The notes: generated by a model from the sequence alone, not told the origin. A DNA stretch of 64,000 nucleotides from Dyella silvae (GCF_026421305.1 NZ_JAPJBQ010000002.1:372001-436000); one strand, 5' to 3'. Counted from the first letter of the stretch, positions 45,155 through 54,588 are shown. A program made the numbers and translations.

Positions 45155-47328
45155 AGTTCCACCCGGCCGCAGGCGTCGGGTCGCTCGGATGCGGCCTCAC
45201 TATCTCTTTCATGCCCCTTTTCGGGCTTTTCATCCGCCACACCGCAACAATCGTTGTGTACCAACGGTTTTTGGCCGTTTTCGATATGCAACACGCCGTT
45301 TTGCGTTGCGGACAGAAAGCGCCCGGAAGTCGCGCCGTTATGCGATTGTTGCGATGTTGCGGATCGTTCCCCGTTTTCGACAGGAGCAAGGTAGTAGGCG
45401 AACACCTCCTCGAATTGATCCAGTTCATAACCCTTGGGTGTCTTGTCACCGATGCGGATGCCCTTGGGACGCACACCGAACTCGGACAACTTGCGCGCGA
45501 GCTGACGGACGGTCATGGGCTTGCCCCGGTTCCAGAGGCACCACGGTGCCTCTGGATCAGCATTCAGCAGCTCCATGAGACGGGCACTCTGGACCTTGCT
45601 GACGTTTTCGTGCGCGAACACCGCCTTGATGTCTTGCAACAACTCCACCCCGATGGTGGGCGCATCTTCCTCGATGCCGTACAACTCTTGGGCGGCCAGC
45701 TCGGCCTTGTCTGCCCAGTCATCGCCCGCCAGTTGGGCAATCATTTGGAGCGGCTCCCAACAGTCTTGCGCGCGGTCGTGCAGGCCGGGCACCGGACGCG
45801 GATGCAGGTGCTTGAGCTCGTACAGGGCTACTTCGGCCCACGCCGCCAGCTTGCTACGCTCTTCCTCCCACAGTTCCGGGGAGGATTGGCGCAAGCGCGG
45901 GCGCTTCTCGCCGGGCAGTGCACGACGCATCCGCAGCGGCACCGAGCGGTCCTCGATGGTGTCGGCCAGTTTGCCGATACCACAGAGGACTTTCGGGCTC
46001 CACGTACGAAAGCGGGTGGGCTTGTGGTCGTCGCCCTCGGTACGGATCACAAAAGCCGTCTCGCGATAGAGGCCCGAGTTGATCAGGCCGCGCGCCTCGT
46101 CGTTGTCACGCAGGAACGAATCCGCCTCGTCCATCAACAAGGTGGGCTGCCATTTCTCCACCGCGCGGAACAAGGCGGCGGGGGTGATGTTGCTGGCAGC
46201 CAGCGCACGACATACCAGCCGGGCCAATACCATCAGCAAGGTGGTCTTGCCGCACCGCTTTACCGGCGAGTGGATATGCGCCAGCGGCGACACCTCGAAC
46301 GCATCGAACACCCAGGAGTACATGACGAACAGCGCCGCCGCCAGCACACCGGCCGGATCAAGGACCACGAAGCGGTGAATCACCGCGACGAGATGCGCCA
46401 ACAGATCCGCCGTGGACACGGGCGCCGTCCATGGCACCACCACGGGGAACATGGCCGCGTTCATCGCCTCGTCGTCATCCACTTCTTCGGTGAGCTTGTC
46501 GAGTCGGCCCACGCGCACCTTTTGCTGCTTGGCCGCCTCGCGGATGCGCACGTAGGAGGCTTCGCTCACGGCGCGGGCCTTGGCGATGGCAGCAAGCACG
46601 TCCGGCTCGAACAACGCGCCGGGATCGTCGCGCGTGTGCTCTAACGCTTTACGGACGATGAGCGGAAGCACGTCCGGCTCGGCGCTTTGGCCGGGTTCTG
46701 GCTTCGGCTTCACTCGCGGAAGCGCCAGCACATCGGCACCCGTGGCACCCGGATGGCGCCCCACCCATTGCTCGATGTCATCCTTGCCCGCCATGCCAGC
46801 GACAACCACGTCGATCACCGACACGCTGGCCGCGACGCCCACCAACGCGGCGCACAGGTCGTCGCTGCAACCCGTACCTACAGGGTCGGCGTCGGGAAAG
46901 ATCACCACCTCGAAACCTTGCAACGGCGACAGGTCCGTACCGCCTACGCTCGATGCACCGCCGCAGGTGGTGGCGGTCAAACCCAGCCCGCGCGCAATGT
47001 CGGCGCATTTCTCGCCTTCGCACAGCACCACCGGCCCGCTGGTGGACCGCAACAATTCCGGCAACCGATATAGTGGTCTACCAGGCGTTGGTGCGGGCGG
47101 CTTGCCGAGCTTGACCTTGCCCTTGGTCGTCTGGAATGCCGGGCGGTAATCCTTCTCACCATTGGCCAGCCGAGCGCGCAGTTGGTGATGGTCGATGGAC
47201 CCATCAGCGTTCTCATACACCCAATGGCCCGTGATTTTTTCGGGAAGGGGACGACCTTGCTGACGAGCGCTCCATTGCCACTGGCGCAACGCTTCACGTT
47301 CGACGAAGGCCATCTCGTCGGGGGTCAT
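45151..47328 (-). CDS. DUF3631-type primase/helicase with TOPRIM domain
   Basis: 725 residues from ATG 47328, which overlaps the upstream stop (ATGA); longer starts run into the CHC2 gene. TOPRIM region: VVLCEGEKCADIARGLGLTA with FPDADPVG as its acidic pair. The C-terminal half is the DUF3631/ATPase module: VKRCGKTTLLMVLARL replaces a P-loop, LLMDEADSFLRDNDEARG is Walker B. It is the replication protein of integrative elements and phage satellites. The zinc finger is encoded separately by the preceding gene. No capsid or portal genes accompany it. Confidence 0.85.
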   Translation of the reverse strand: MTPDEMAFVEREALRQWQWSARQQGRPLPEKITGHWVYENADGSIDHHQLRARLANGEKDYRPAFQTTKGKVKLGKPPAPTPGRPLYRLPELLRSTSGPVVLCEGEKCADIARGLGLTATTCGGASSVGGTDLSPLQGFEVVIFPDADPVGTGCSDDLCAALVGVAASVSVIDVVVAGMAGKDDIEQWVGRHPGATGADVLALPRVKPKPEPGQSAEPDVLPLIVRKALEHTRDDPGALFEPDVLAAIAKARAVSEASYVRIREAAKQQKVRVGRLDKLTEEVDDDEAMNAAMFPVVVPWTAPVSTADLLAHLVAVIHRFVVLDPAGVLAAALFVMYSWVFDAFEVSPLAHIHSPVKRCGKTTLLMVLARLVCRALAASNITPAALFRAVEKWQPTLLMDEADSFLRDNDEARGLINSGLYRETAFVIRTEGDDHKPTRFRTWSPKVLCGIGKLADTIEDRSVPLRMRRALPGEKRPRLRQSSPELWEEERSKLAAWAEVALYELKHLHPRPVPGLHDRAQDCWEPLQMIAQLAGDDWADKAELAAQELYGIEEDAPTIGVELLQDIKAVFAHENVSKVQSARLMELLNADPEAPWCLWNRGKPMTVRQLARKLSEFGVRPKGIRIGDKTPKGYELDQFEEVFAYYLAPVENGERSATSQQSHNGATSGRFLSATQNGVLHIENGQKPLVHNDCCGVADEKPEKGHERDSEAASERPDACGRVEL

Positions 47329-47624
47329 GAGCGCGTACTCATCAAGTCGCGAACCGCACGGGCGAACGACAGGCCAGTGAGCGTCATGTGGAACTGAATC
47401 AGATCGCCGTGCTCGCCACAGCCGTGGCATTTAAACAAGCCGCGCCCATCCAACTGCACCGACAGACTGGGAGCGCGGTCAGTGTGAAACGGGCAGCACC
47501 CGGAGGCGTTGCCTGATGCGTTAGGGGGACTGAGTTTTTCGACGTGGCGGTGGTAATAGTCGCCAGCGTGAGGCAACCGTTTGCGCCAGTTGCGCGGCAA
47601 GGTAGAAGGAGTAGATTTCGCCAT
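47325..47624 (-). CDS. CHC2-type zinc-finger primase subunit
   Basis: 99 residues. CCPFHTDRAPSLSVQLDGRG then FKCHGCGEHGDLIQF form the CHC2 primase zinc finger (C-x2-H...C-x2-C). In DnaG this is fused to TOPRIM; here it is its own protein translated in an overlap with the primase/helicase gene. Binds template DNA and helps primer start choice. A GGAGCGAAAGC-like site precedes the ATG. Confidence 0.87.
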   Translation of the reverse strand: MAKSTPSTLPRNWRKRLPHAGDYYHRHVEKLSPPNASGNASGCCPFHTDRAPSLSVQLDGRGLFKCHGCGEHGDLIQFHMTLTGLSFARAVRDLMSTRS

Positions 47625-47684
47625 GATGCTTTCGCTCCTGTGGGGGAGTGACTCAGACGGCGTCCGTGCCGATATGGCCGGACG

Positions 47685-47834
47685 CTATTTTTTTTGCAGG
47701 GTGCGGCGGGCCAGTTTCTTGGTGATCAGGTTCACCATGGCCACCGCCACCATCAGTTCGGTCCACGCCAAACCTGCCATGCCCGCCACGGAGAGCGGGG
47801 CCGTCTTCACATACGAAATGGCGTTAGAAGTCAT
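47685..47834 (-). CDS. Predicted 49-residue protein with hydrophobic core
   Basis: Too short for standard calling, but GGGAGGCGTCTCGAT is a strong ribosome binding site before ATG 47834 and the frame is intact to TAG 47685. It starts MTSNAISYVKTAPLSVAGMA, has a hydrophobic stretch LAWTELMVAVAMVNLI and ends in lysine/arginine-rich residues, so it resembles a membrane-associated or small phage-type peptide. It lies between AlpA-like and CHC2 genes on the same strand. Confidence 0.6.
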   Translation of the reverse strand: MTSNAISYVKTAPLSVAGMAGLAWTELMVAVAMVNLITKKLARRTLQKK

Positions 47835-47921
47835 ATCGAGACGCCTCCCTAGTCAGGGTGACCTCAGGCACAAAAACGCCCGCAGCGAACGTCGCGGGTG
47901 CGCTTAAGCGTCGTAAGACGG

Positions 47922-48170
47922 CTAGTCGGAAATCGCCATGGGGTTGGTGCCGGTCAGGCGGCGGCGTGCGGACGCTTCGCGCAGCTTGCGTGCGACATAG
48001 CGCTGGCATTCCTCTTCGGTCACCATGATTTTGCCGCCGTCCTTGAACGCGAGAATCTCGCCCGCGTCGATCAGTTCGCGCAGCTTCGTCTTGCCCAGGT
48101 GGAGGCGAGTCATCGCGCCGCGCAGATCATGCACAAGGGGCGCGACGTAGGGGGCGTTTACAGCATTCAT
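47922..48170 (-). CDS. AlpA/excisionase-like helix-turn-helix protein
   Basis: 82 residues: RLHLGKTKLRELIDAGEILAFKDGGKIMVTEEECQRYVARKL is the winged helix (HTH_17) fold of excisionases and AlpA regulators. It is read with the downstream replication genes and lies next to the integrase. It could direct excision or activate the operon. Confidence 0.83.
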   Translation of the reverse strand: MNAVNAPYVAPLVHDLRGAMTRLHLGKTKLRELIDAGEILAFKDGGKIMVTEEECQRYVARKLREASARRRLTGTNPMAISD

Positions 48171-48312
48171 TGCGTGTCTCCCGGTGAGATGTGGTTTGCT
48201 TCGGGTGACACGTAATCTATACCTGAAAATCGGCGCGGTCGTCGCGTCGATTTGTGCACTTTTGGGGCAATTTATCTGCGTTAGAAAATGGCGTTAGAAA
48301 ACTAACGCCTGG

Positions 48313-49446
48313 CTACAGCGCCAGCCGCGCCAACGCCTCCGTCGCGGCGTGTTCCAACAGGTGGCCGTAGGTCTTTTCGATCATCGCCACCGACGTTCCC
48401 GCGATGCGCGCCACCGTCAGCAACGGCACGCCCGCCAGCAGCAAGTCGGTGATCGTGGAATGACGGAAGCTGTACGCGCAGGTTCGCGGCGCTAGCCCCA
48501 ATCCCACGCGTGCGTCGCGAATGGCTTCGCCCCACGCCTGCCGGGCCCACGGCTGGCCATCAGGCTGCGTGAACAGCAGCGCATGAGGCGCCTTGCCTTT
48601 GGCCTGTGCCAGAAACCAGTCGCGCGTCGCGTCCGGCAGCTTCACAAAACGACCCTTGCCGTTCTTGTCCTTGCCAACATGCAGTTGCCCCGTGTGGGGC
48701 TCGATCTTGTCCGCCGTGAACGCCGCAATGGCGCCGGGACGCATGGGTATGTAACCCATCGCCGTCACCAGCGGGCGCATCGGTTCGGGGAGCGCGGCAA
48801 TCAGGGCTTTGCGTTGGTCAGGGGGCAGGTAGGGCGGTGTGTTCGACACCGCGTGTAGGCGTTTCATGTCGGACCAGTGTTGCGCCGTTTCTGCGGACGC
48901 CGCGCCTTCGCTCTTGGCGTGATTCAGCGCAGCGACCAGCGTTGAAACGATGCGGTTCTTGCTGGCATCGCCCATGGGCGTACCGTCGCCCTTGACCAAT
49001 CCGGCGCGCCACGTCTTGAGGTGGCTGCGCCGAAACTTGATGAGGACCACGCGTGCGAGCGGCGTGCCGTAGAGGTGGCGAATAAAGCGCAACTCGCATT
49101 CGCGGGCCATGCTGTCGCCCTTTTCTTGGCGGCGCTCAGTCACGTACGCCTCGCAGGCGTCCTTAACTGTCTTGATGTCCTTGGACACGCGGCCCGCCAG
49201 CACGCGCTTACCCCAGCCCCGCGCGTCGGCACACGCGTCGTCGTAGATCTTGAACGCGGCATTCCCGAGTGATTCGGTGCGTTGCTTCTTTTCGCTGGCG
49301 TCGTACTGCCGCGCAATCCAATAGCCAGCGTCCTTGGTGCAGCGAAACCCGATGTAGAGGCCCGGGTCAAGACGTGGCCCCCAGTAGGGCTCGCGCCGGG
49401 GCACCAATTTCGCGCGCGTGCTGACCAAGTGGATCGCGTGGGCCAT
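48313..49446 (-). CDS. int: Tyrosine recombinase integrase
   Basis: 377 residues from ATG 49446. SAM-like core-binding region (about 65-165), catalytic domain with Arg in MGYIPMRPGAIAAF, KDKNGKGRFVKLP, and the C-terminal box CAYSFRHSTITDLLLAGV...VARIAGTSVAMIEKTYGHL, holding R, H and the Tyr nucleophile. It has a non-standard N-terminal arm-binding part. Marks the right end of the element; no tRNA gene is adjacent. A 7-bp palindrome abuts its ribosome binding site. Confidence 0.9.
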   Translation of the reverse strand: MAHAIHLVSTRAKLVPRREPYWGPRLDPGLYIGFRCTKDAGYWIARQYDASEKKQRTESLGNAAFKIYDDACADARGWGKRVLAGRVSKDIKTVKDACEAYVTERRQEKGDSMARECELRFIRHLYGTPLARVVLIKFRRSHLKTWRAGLVKGDGTPMGDASKNRIVSTLVAALNHAKSEGAASAETAQHWSDMKRLHAVSNTPPYLPPDQRKALIAALPEPMRPLVTAMGYIPMRPGAIAAFTADKIEPHTGQLHVGKDKNGKGRFVKLPDATRDWFLAQAKGKAPHALLFTQPDGQPWARQAWGEAIRDARVGLGLAPRTCAYSFRHSTITDLLLAGVPLLTVARIAGTSVAMIEKTYGHLLEHAATEALARLAL

Positions 49447-49455
49447 GGCAACGCT

Positions 49456-49474
49456 CCGTACTGAAAAAGTACGG
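49456..49474. promoter_or_regulatory. Palindrome in the integrase leader
   Basis: CCGTACT-GAAAA-AGTACGG, a perfect 7-bp stem ending at the GGAG ribosome binding site of the integrase. It could be an operator or an mRNA hairpin limiting integrase translation. Confidence 0.5.
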
Positions 49475-49610
49475 AAAGTCTATTGCGATTCACCTCGATC
49501 CACAATGAGCACAATTATCGAGAAATTATAGACTTAGATAGACCGAAACAACCCGAAATAGACCGCAAACCGTCCTTCGCAGGGATGACGGTGAGGGGAA
49601 TCAACCGTGC

Positions 49611-49661
49611 CGCGAGCACCCACCCCTCACCCCAACCCTCTCCCCAAAGGGGAGAGGGAGC
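49611..49661 (-). repeat. REP-A copy at right side of the accessory region
   Basis: CGCGAGCACCCACCCCTCAC through GGAGAGGGAGC, with hairpin CTCTCCCC-AAA-GGGGAGAG. Reverse orientation relative to 11567. Lies next to the M13 peptidase stop codon. The left flank (49572-49600) matches part of REP-B. Confidence 0.83.
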
Positions 49662-49671
49662 TAGGCATCGA

Positions 49672-51723
49672 TCACCAGATCTTTACCCGCTGACTCTCAG
49701 GCCGCCACATCGGCTGCCCTTCCTTCACACCAAACGCCTCATAAAACTCCGGCACATTCGAAAGCGGCCCGATAACGCGCCACTTCGCCGGCGCATGCAC
49801 ATCGGCCAGCAGCGCCGTGCGCAGCCGTGCCTCGCGCTCCTGCGACAGCCAGCTCAGCGCGTAACCGAGGAAGAAACGTTGCATCGGCGTATAGCCGGCA
49901 ATCTTCTCACCCTTCCGATACTGCTCAGTCTTCTTGAACGCATCCAGGCCAATCATGATGCCGCCGAAGTCGGCGATGTTTTCGCCCAGGCTGGCTTCGC
50001 CGTTGATGTGCAGACCCGGCAGCGGTTCGTAACCATTGAACTGCTTCACCATGACATTGGCGCGTTGCTGGAAGCGCTCCGCGTCCTGCTTTGTCCACCA
50101 GTCCTTCAGATTGCCCTTGGCATCGAACTGGCGGCCTTCGTCATCGAACCCGTGAGTAATCTCGTGACCGATGGTCGACGCAGCGACATAGCCATACACC
50201 ACCGCGTCGTCGATCTCGGCGTCGCTGAAGCCAGGGATGATGAACTGCGCCGCAGGCAACACGATCTCGTTGTTGGACGGGTTGTAGTAGGCGTTGTACG
50301 TCTGGGGCGTCATTTCCCATTCGTTGCGATCGACCGGCTTGCCGAACTTCGACACCATGTCGTTGAAGGTCCAGCGCTGCGCATTCATCATGTTCTGCGC
50401 GAACGACTCGCGTCCGATGGTGAGCGCGGAGTAGTCCTTCCACTTGTCGGGATAACCCACTTTCTTGGTGATGGCCGCCAGTTTTTCGTGCGCCTTGGTC
50501 TTGGTCGTATCGCTCATCCAATCGAGCTTGTCGATACGTTCGCTGTACGCCGTGCGCACGGCCTCGACCATGGCGTTGTAGCGCTGCTTGCTGGCCTCGG
50601 AGAAGTAATCCTTCACATAGATGCGGCCCAGAATCATGCCAAGCGCCTGGTTCTCGGCACGTAGCACGCGCTTCCAGCGTGGCTTCTGTTCGGCCTGCCC
50701 GGACAGCGTGCGGCCGTAGAAATCGAACTGCTCGTTGTCGAAATTCTGGCTCAGCGTGCCGGCGTAGGCATCAGCCAGATGGACGCGCATGTAGTCGCGC
50801 AACACCGGTACCGGCGTCTTGGCCAGCAGGGCCTGCAGTCCGCCGAAGAATTCGGGCTGGCCCACGATCACCGTGGGTGCGTTGACCTTCCAGCCGGTCA
50901 GTCGCGTGTTCCAGGCGATGGCGGGGGTGTACTTGGCGGTCAGCTCTGCTGGCGCCATCTTGTTGTAGTTCTTTTCAGGGTCGCGCAGATCTGCCAGCGG
51001 TCGCGACACCTTGGCCAGCGCCGTCTCGAAGGCCATGACCTGCTTTGCGCTGGCTTGCGCGGCGGCATCGTCAGAGCCGAGCAGGCGGAACATGCGATGC
51101 AGGTGTTCGACATAGGCCGTGCGGGCCTTGGCGACGCCTTGTTCGGTGTTGAAGTAGTAATCCCGTTCGGGCAGGCCGAGGCCACCCTGTACGAGGTGTA
51201 CTGCCATGGCGTCGCTCTGCTTTTCGTCCTGCGCCACGGCGAAGTCAAAGAAGACATCCACGCCCAGCGGCTGCAGTGCAAATGCCTCGTCGAGGGCAGA
51301 GTTCACATCGTGCACGGCGTCGATGCGCGCCAGCTCATCCTTCAGCGGCGTCAGACCAAGCCGGTCAGCCAGTGACTGATCCATGGCGGTGGTCCAGAAG
51401 TCGCCGACCTTTTGTTCGTCACTGCCGTGTGCAGCATCCTTTTTTGCGGCAGCAGCTTCGCTGATCGTGCGCAGTTTTCCGTAGAGCTCATCCTGCACGA
51501 CCTGGCCAATGCCCCAGGCCGATTCCTGGGCCGGAATCGGGTGGCTCTTGAGCCAGGCGCCGTTGGCGAAGTCGAAGAAGTCGACGCCCGGGTCGATCGA
51601 GGTATCCACATTGCCGGCCACGACGTCTGGCTTGGTGGCGGAGGCGGCAAAGGCAGTACCCATGCAAGCCGCCAGACTGGCTGCAAGCAGGCATCGGCGC
51701 AGCAGGTGCGAGGTCGCGTTCAT
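49672..51723 (-). CDS. M13 family zinc metallopeptidase (PepO/neprilysin type)
   Basis: 683 residues. Signal peptide SHLLRRCLLAASLAACMGTAFA. Catalytic HEITH at 520-524 (GHEITHGFDDEGRQFD), third ligand region GENIADFGGIM near 580, and the family C-terminus PMWRPESQRVKIW. N-terminal M13_N domain begins ASIDPGVDFFDFANGAWLK. Periplasmic or secreted oligopeptidase. Monocistronic; a REP-A copy follows. Confidence 0.95.
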   Translation of the reverse strand: MNATSHLLRRCLLAASLAACMGTAFAASATKPDVVAGNVDTSIDPGVDFFDFANGAWLKSHPIPAQESAWGIGQVVQDELYGKLRTISEAAAAKKDAAHGSDEQKVGDFWTTAMDQSLADRLGLTPLKDELARIDAVHDVNSALDEAFALQPLGVDVFFDFAVAQDEKQSDAMAVHLVQGGLGLPERDYYFNTEQGVAKARTAYVEHLHRMFRLLGSDDAAAQASAKQVMAFETALAKVSRPLADLRDPEKNYNKMAPAELTAKYTPAIAWNTRLTGWKVNAPTVIVGQPEFFGGLQALLAKTPVPVLRDYMRVHLADAYAGTLSQNFDNEQFDFYGRTLSGQAEQKPRWKRVLRAENQALGMILGRIYVKDYFSEASKQRYNAMVEAVRTAYSERIDKLDWMSDTTKTKAHEKLAAITKKVGYPDKWKDYSALTIGRESFAQNMMNAQRWTFNDMVSKFGKPVDRNEWEMTPQTYNAYYNPSNNEIVLPAAQFIIPGFSDAEIDDAVVYGYVAASTIGHEITHGFDDEGRQFDAKGNLKDWWTKQDAERFQQRANVMVKQFNGYEPLPGLHINGEASLGENIADFGGIMIGLDAFKKTEQYRKGEKIAGYTPMQRFFLGYALSWLSQEREARLRTALLADVHAPAKWRVIGPLSNVPEFYEAFGVKEGQPMWRPESQRVKIW

Positions 51724-51760
51724 GCGAAGAGATTCCTTAGGGACGAGAGGCGCGTTGGGC

Positions 51761-52336
51761 TCAGAGGCCCAACGCGAGCTTGGCGCCGATATCGGCGAGC
51801 GGTGACACCACCAGGATGCGGACGAGGATCAGCACGATCATCACGGCCCACGGTGCGAAATCCAGGCCACCAGCGACCAGCTTGCCGCGCAAGGGACGCA
51901 GCAAGGGATCCACCAGACTGCCGGCCAGGCGGTAGACGGGGTGGTACTGCTCGACCTGGAACAGGCTCATCAGCGACCAGATGAAGATCAGCACCACATA
52001 GAACATCGCGATGAAGTCGAGCACGTCCGCAATCGAAAGGACGAGCAGACCCAGCACATGCGGAAACAGCCCCAGCAGCGCAAACAACACCACGCGCTTG
52101 AGCAGCATCAGCAACCACACCACGATCAGCGCGGCGATATTGATGCGGCGCCAGTTGGGTAGCAGGCGCCTGACCGGCGCCAGGATCGGATTGGTGGTGC
52201 GGTAGACGAACTGGCTCAGCGGGTTGTGAAAGTCCGCGCGGCTGGCTTCGGCGAGCAGGCGCAGCACGAACAGCGCCGCGGCGGCGCCAAAGGCCAGCTC
52301 GATGAGGAAGGAGAGGGCGTTAACGAGATAGTTCAC
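51761..52336 (-). CDS. YggT family membrane protein
   Basis: 191 residues with two copies of the YggT unit: hydrophobic helices plus DFHNPLSQFVYRTTNPILAPVRRLLP and VYRLAGSLVDPLLRPLRGKL. Four to five membrane segments. YggT proteins are needed for osmotic tolerance or division in some bacteria. Follows proC by 26 bp, the usual position. Confidence 0.93.
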   Translation of the reverse strand: MNYLVNALSFLIELAFGAAAALFVLRLLAEASRADFHNPLSQFVYRTTNPILAPVRRLLPNWRRINIAALIVVWLLMLLKRVVLFALLGLFPHVLGLLVLSIADVLDFIAMFYVVLIFIWSLMSLFQVEQYHPVYRLAGSLVDPLLRPLRGKLVAGGLDFAPWAVMIVLILVRILVVSPLADIGAKLALGL

Positions 52337-52362
52337 GATAGGGGACGCTCGGTGCGGTGGAG

Positions 52363-53181
52363 TTAACTATCCAGTTCGGCGGCCAGTTCGCCACCGCGTC
52401 GCGTGGCAGCGGCCACGGCACGGGCAACAACCTGGCGGAAGTGATCAGCGGCAAAACTCTCAAGCGCCGCCTGCGTGGTGCCGTTCGGCGACGTCACGCG
52501 TTGACGCAGCACAGCGGGGTCTTCGCCGCTTTCGGTCAGCATGCGTCCGGCGCCAAGGCAGGTCTGCGCTGCCAGCGCACGCGCGGTTTCGCGCGGCATG
52601 CCTTGCGCAAAGGCGGCGTCCTCCAGCGCTTCAACCAGGGCGAAGAAGTAGGCGGGACTGGAGCCGGAGATAGCGGTGACGGTATCCATGAGCGATTCGT
52701 CGTCGATCCAGCGCGTCAGGCCCACCGCATCGAGAATGTGTTGTGCCTGCGCCCGCTGCTCGGGACTGACCCGGCGGTTGGCGCACAGCCCGGTGGCGCC
52801 GGCGCCAATCAGGGCGGGCGTATTGGGCATGCAGCGCACGATGGGCAGCGTATGGCCAAACCAGCGTTCGAGCTGATCGATACGCACGCCCGCCGCAATG
52901 GAGATGAGCATCGGCCGCTTGCGGGCCAGCGTGTCCTGCAGCTCGCTATGGATGGCGGGCATGATTTGAGGCTTTACCGCAAGCACCAGCACATCGGCAT
53001 CGGCGGCCGCCAGGCGATTCTCGGCATAGCAGGCCACGCCAAAGTCGCGGCCCAGCTCCTGGCGGGCTTCGGCGCGGGGCTCGGCCACGCTGAGGGCGTT
53101 GGCGGTGACGCCGGTCTTGAGCAGGCCGCCGATCAGGCTGCGCGCCATGTTGCCACCGCCGATGAAAGCGATACGTGTCAT
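52363..53181 (-). CDS. proC: Pyrroline-5-carboxylate reductase
   Basis: 272 residues. NADPH-binding Rossmann motif IAFIGGGNMARSLIGGLLKTG, DVLVLAVKPQIM, and the signature SGSSPAYFFALVEALEDAA are present, with length as in E. coli (269). Final step of proline synthesis. In an operon with yggT; the common yggS neighbour is absent from this locus. Confidence 0.96.
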   Translation of the reverse strand: MTRIAFIGGGNMARSLIGGLLKTGVTANALSVAEPRAEARQELGRDFGVACYAENRLAAADADVLVLAVKPQIMPAIHSELQDTLARKRPMLISIAAGVRIDQLERWFGHTLPIVRCMPNTPALIGAGATGLCANRRVSPEQRAQAQHILDAVGLTRWIDDESLMDTVTAISGSSPAYFFALVEALEDAAFAQGMPRETARALAAQTCLGAGRMLTESGEDPAVLRQRVTSPNGTTQAALESFAADHFRQVVARAVAAATRRGGELAAELDS

Positions 53182-53511
53182 GAAAACTCCTTGCTGATCG
53201 CCGCGTACCTTACCGGACCCGGCTGCGCCCGTCCCGTGGCGGAAGTTCGGGGCGGCGCGGGCGCCCGGCCGTCACCTTCCCGTCAGGCGTGCGCGAACAC
53301 GCCCCAGTGCGCAGTTTGGGTGTACGGCCAAAGGAAAGACTGGTGGCCTGGGCCATGGCGCGGGTAGTATCGAGCCGCTGCATGGGGAACCAGGTCGGGA
53401 CCATTCGGAAGGCATGGGCGCCTGGGCGCCCTGCGGCTGTGTCCGGGGGAAAATCGACCGTTCGCCCAGAGCAGCGTGCCATCCAGATGATTGGGTTGAG
53501 GGGAACGCCAG
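53182..53511. other. Divergent promoter region between proC and pilT
   Basis: 330 bp with no gene supported; it must hold promoters for both genes. No repeat or strong palindrome seen. Confidence 0.5.
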
Positions 53512-54549
53512 ATGGATATCGCCGAACTGCTTGCCTTCTCGGTGAAGAACAAGGCCTCGGACTTGCACTTGTCCGCCGGCCTGCCGCCGATGATCCGCGT
53601 GGACGGCGACGTTCGCCGCATCAATATCCCCGCGCTCGAGCACAAGCAGGTTCACTCGCTGATCTACGACATCATGTCGGACAAGCAGCGCCGCGACTAC
53701 GAAGAATTCCTTGAGGTCGACTTCTCGTTCGAGATTCCCGGCCTGGCGCGCTTCCGCGTCAACTCGTTCAACCAGAACCGCGGTGCCGGTGCGGTGTTCC
53801 GTACCATTCCTTCCGAAGTGCTCACGCTGGAAGATCTCGCTGCGCCGGCGGTGTTCCGTGACCTGATCGAGCAGCCGCAGGGGTTGATCCTGGTGACCGG
53901 GCCGACCGGTTCGGGCAAGTCGACCACGCTGGCGGCCATGGTCGACCACATCAACAAGAACGAATACGGCCACATCCTCACCATCGAGGACCCGATCGAA
54001 TTCGTGCACACCTCGCAGAAGTGTCTGGTCAATCAGCGCGAAGTGCATCGCGATACCCATGGCTTCAACGAGGCGCTGCGTTCCGCGCTGCGTGAAGACC
54101 CGGACTACGTGCTCGTCGGCGAGTTGCGCGACCTTGAAACCATCCGTCTGGCGCTGACCGCTGCGGAAACCGGACACCTGGTGTTCGGCACCCTGCACAC
54201 CAGTTCGGCCGCCAAGACCATCGACCGTATCATCGACGTGTTCCCCGCCGGCGAAAAGCCGATGGTGCGCTCGATGCTGTCCGAATCGCTGCGTGCGGTG
54301 ATTTCGCAGTCACTGCTGAAGAAGGTGGGCGGCGGGCGTATCGCGGCGCACGAAATCATGGTCGGCATCCCCGCCATCCGTAACCTGATCCGCGAGGACA
54401 AGGTGGCGCAGATGTATTCGTCCATCCAGACCGGTCAGCAGTACGGTATGCAAACGTTGGACCAGAACCTGCAAGACCTGGTGAAGCGCGGCCTGGTGAC
54501 TCGTCAGCAGGCGCTGGGCTATGCGCGTAACAAGGACATATTCAAGTAA
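53512..54549 (+). CDS. pilT: Type IV pilus retraction ATPase PilT
   Basis: 345 residues. PAS-like N-terminal domain (ASDLHLSAGLPPMIRVDGDV), Walker A GPTGSGKSTTLAAM, Asp box EDPIEFVH, Walker B DYVLVGELRDLET, His box and the C-terminal AIRNLIRE motif needed for retraction. Powers pilus retraction as a cytoplasmic hexamer. A TTGAGGGGAACGCC site precedes the ATG. pilU follows after 39 bp. Confidence 0.97.
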   Translation: MDIAELLAFSVKNKASDLHLSAGLPPMIRVDGDVRRINIPALEHKQVHSLIYDIMSDKQRRDYEEFLEVDFSFEIPGLARFRVNSFNQNRGAGAVFRTIPSEVLTLEDLAAPAVFRDLIEQPQGLILVTGPTGSGKSTTLAAMVDHINKNEYGHILTIEDPIEFVHTSQKCLVNQREVHRDTHGFNEALRSALREDPDYVLVGELRDLETIRLALTAAETGHLVFGTLHTSSAAKTIDRIIDVFPAGEKPMVRSMLSESLRAVISQSLLKKVGGGRIAAHEIMVGIPAIRNLIREDKVAQMYSSIQTGQQYGMQTLDQNLQDLVKRGLVTRQQALGYARNKDIFK

Positions 54550-54588
54550 GTGGTACATAGTTGGTGTTGAATCCCGGAGGTCCGTGCC

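Noticed and set aside
49447-49671. tRNA gene as integration target next to the integrase
   Set aside because: No cloverleaf, anticodon arm or CCA end could be found by eye in this stretch.
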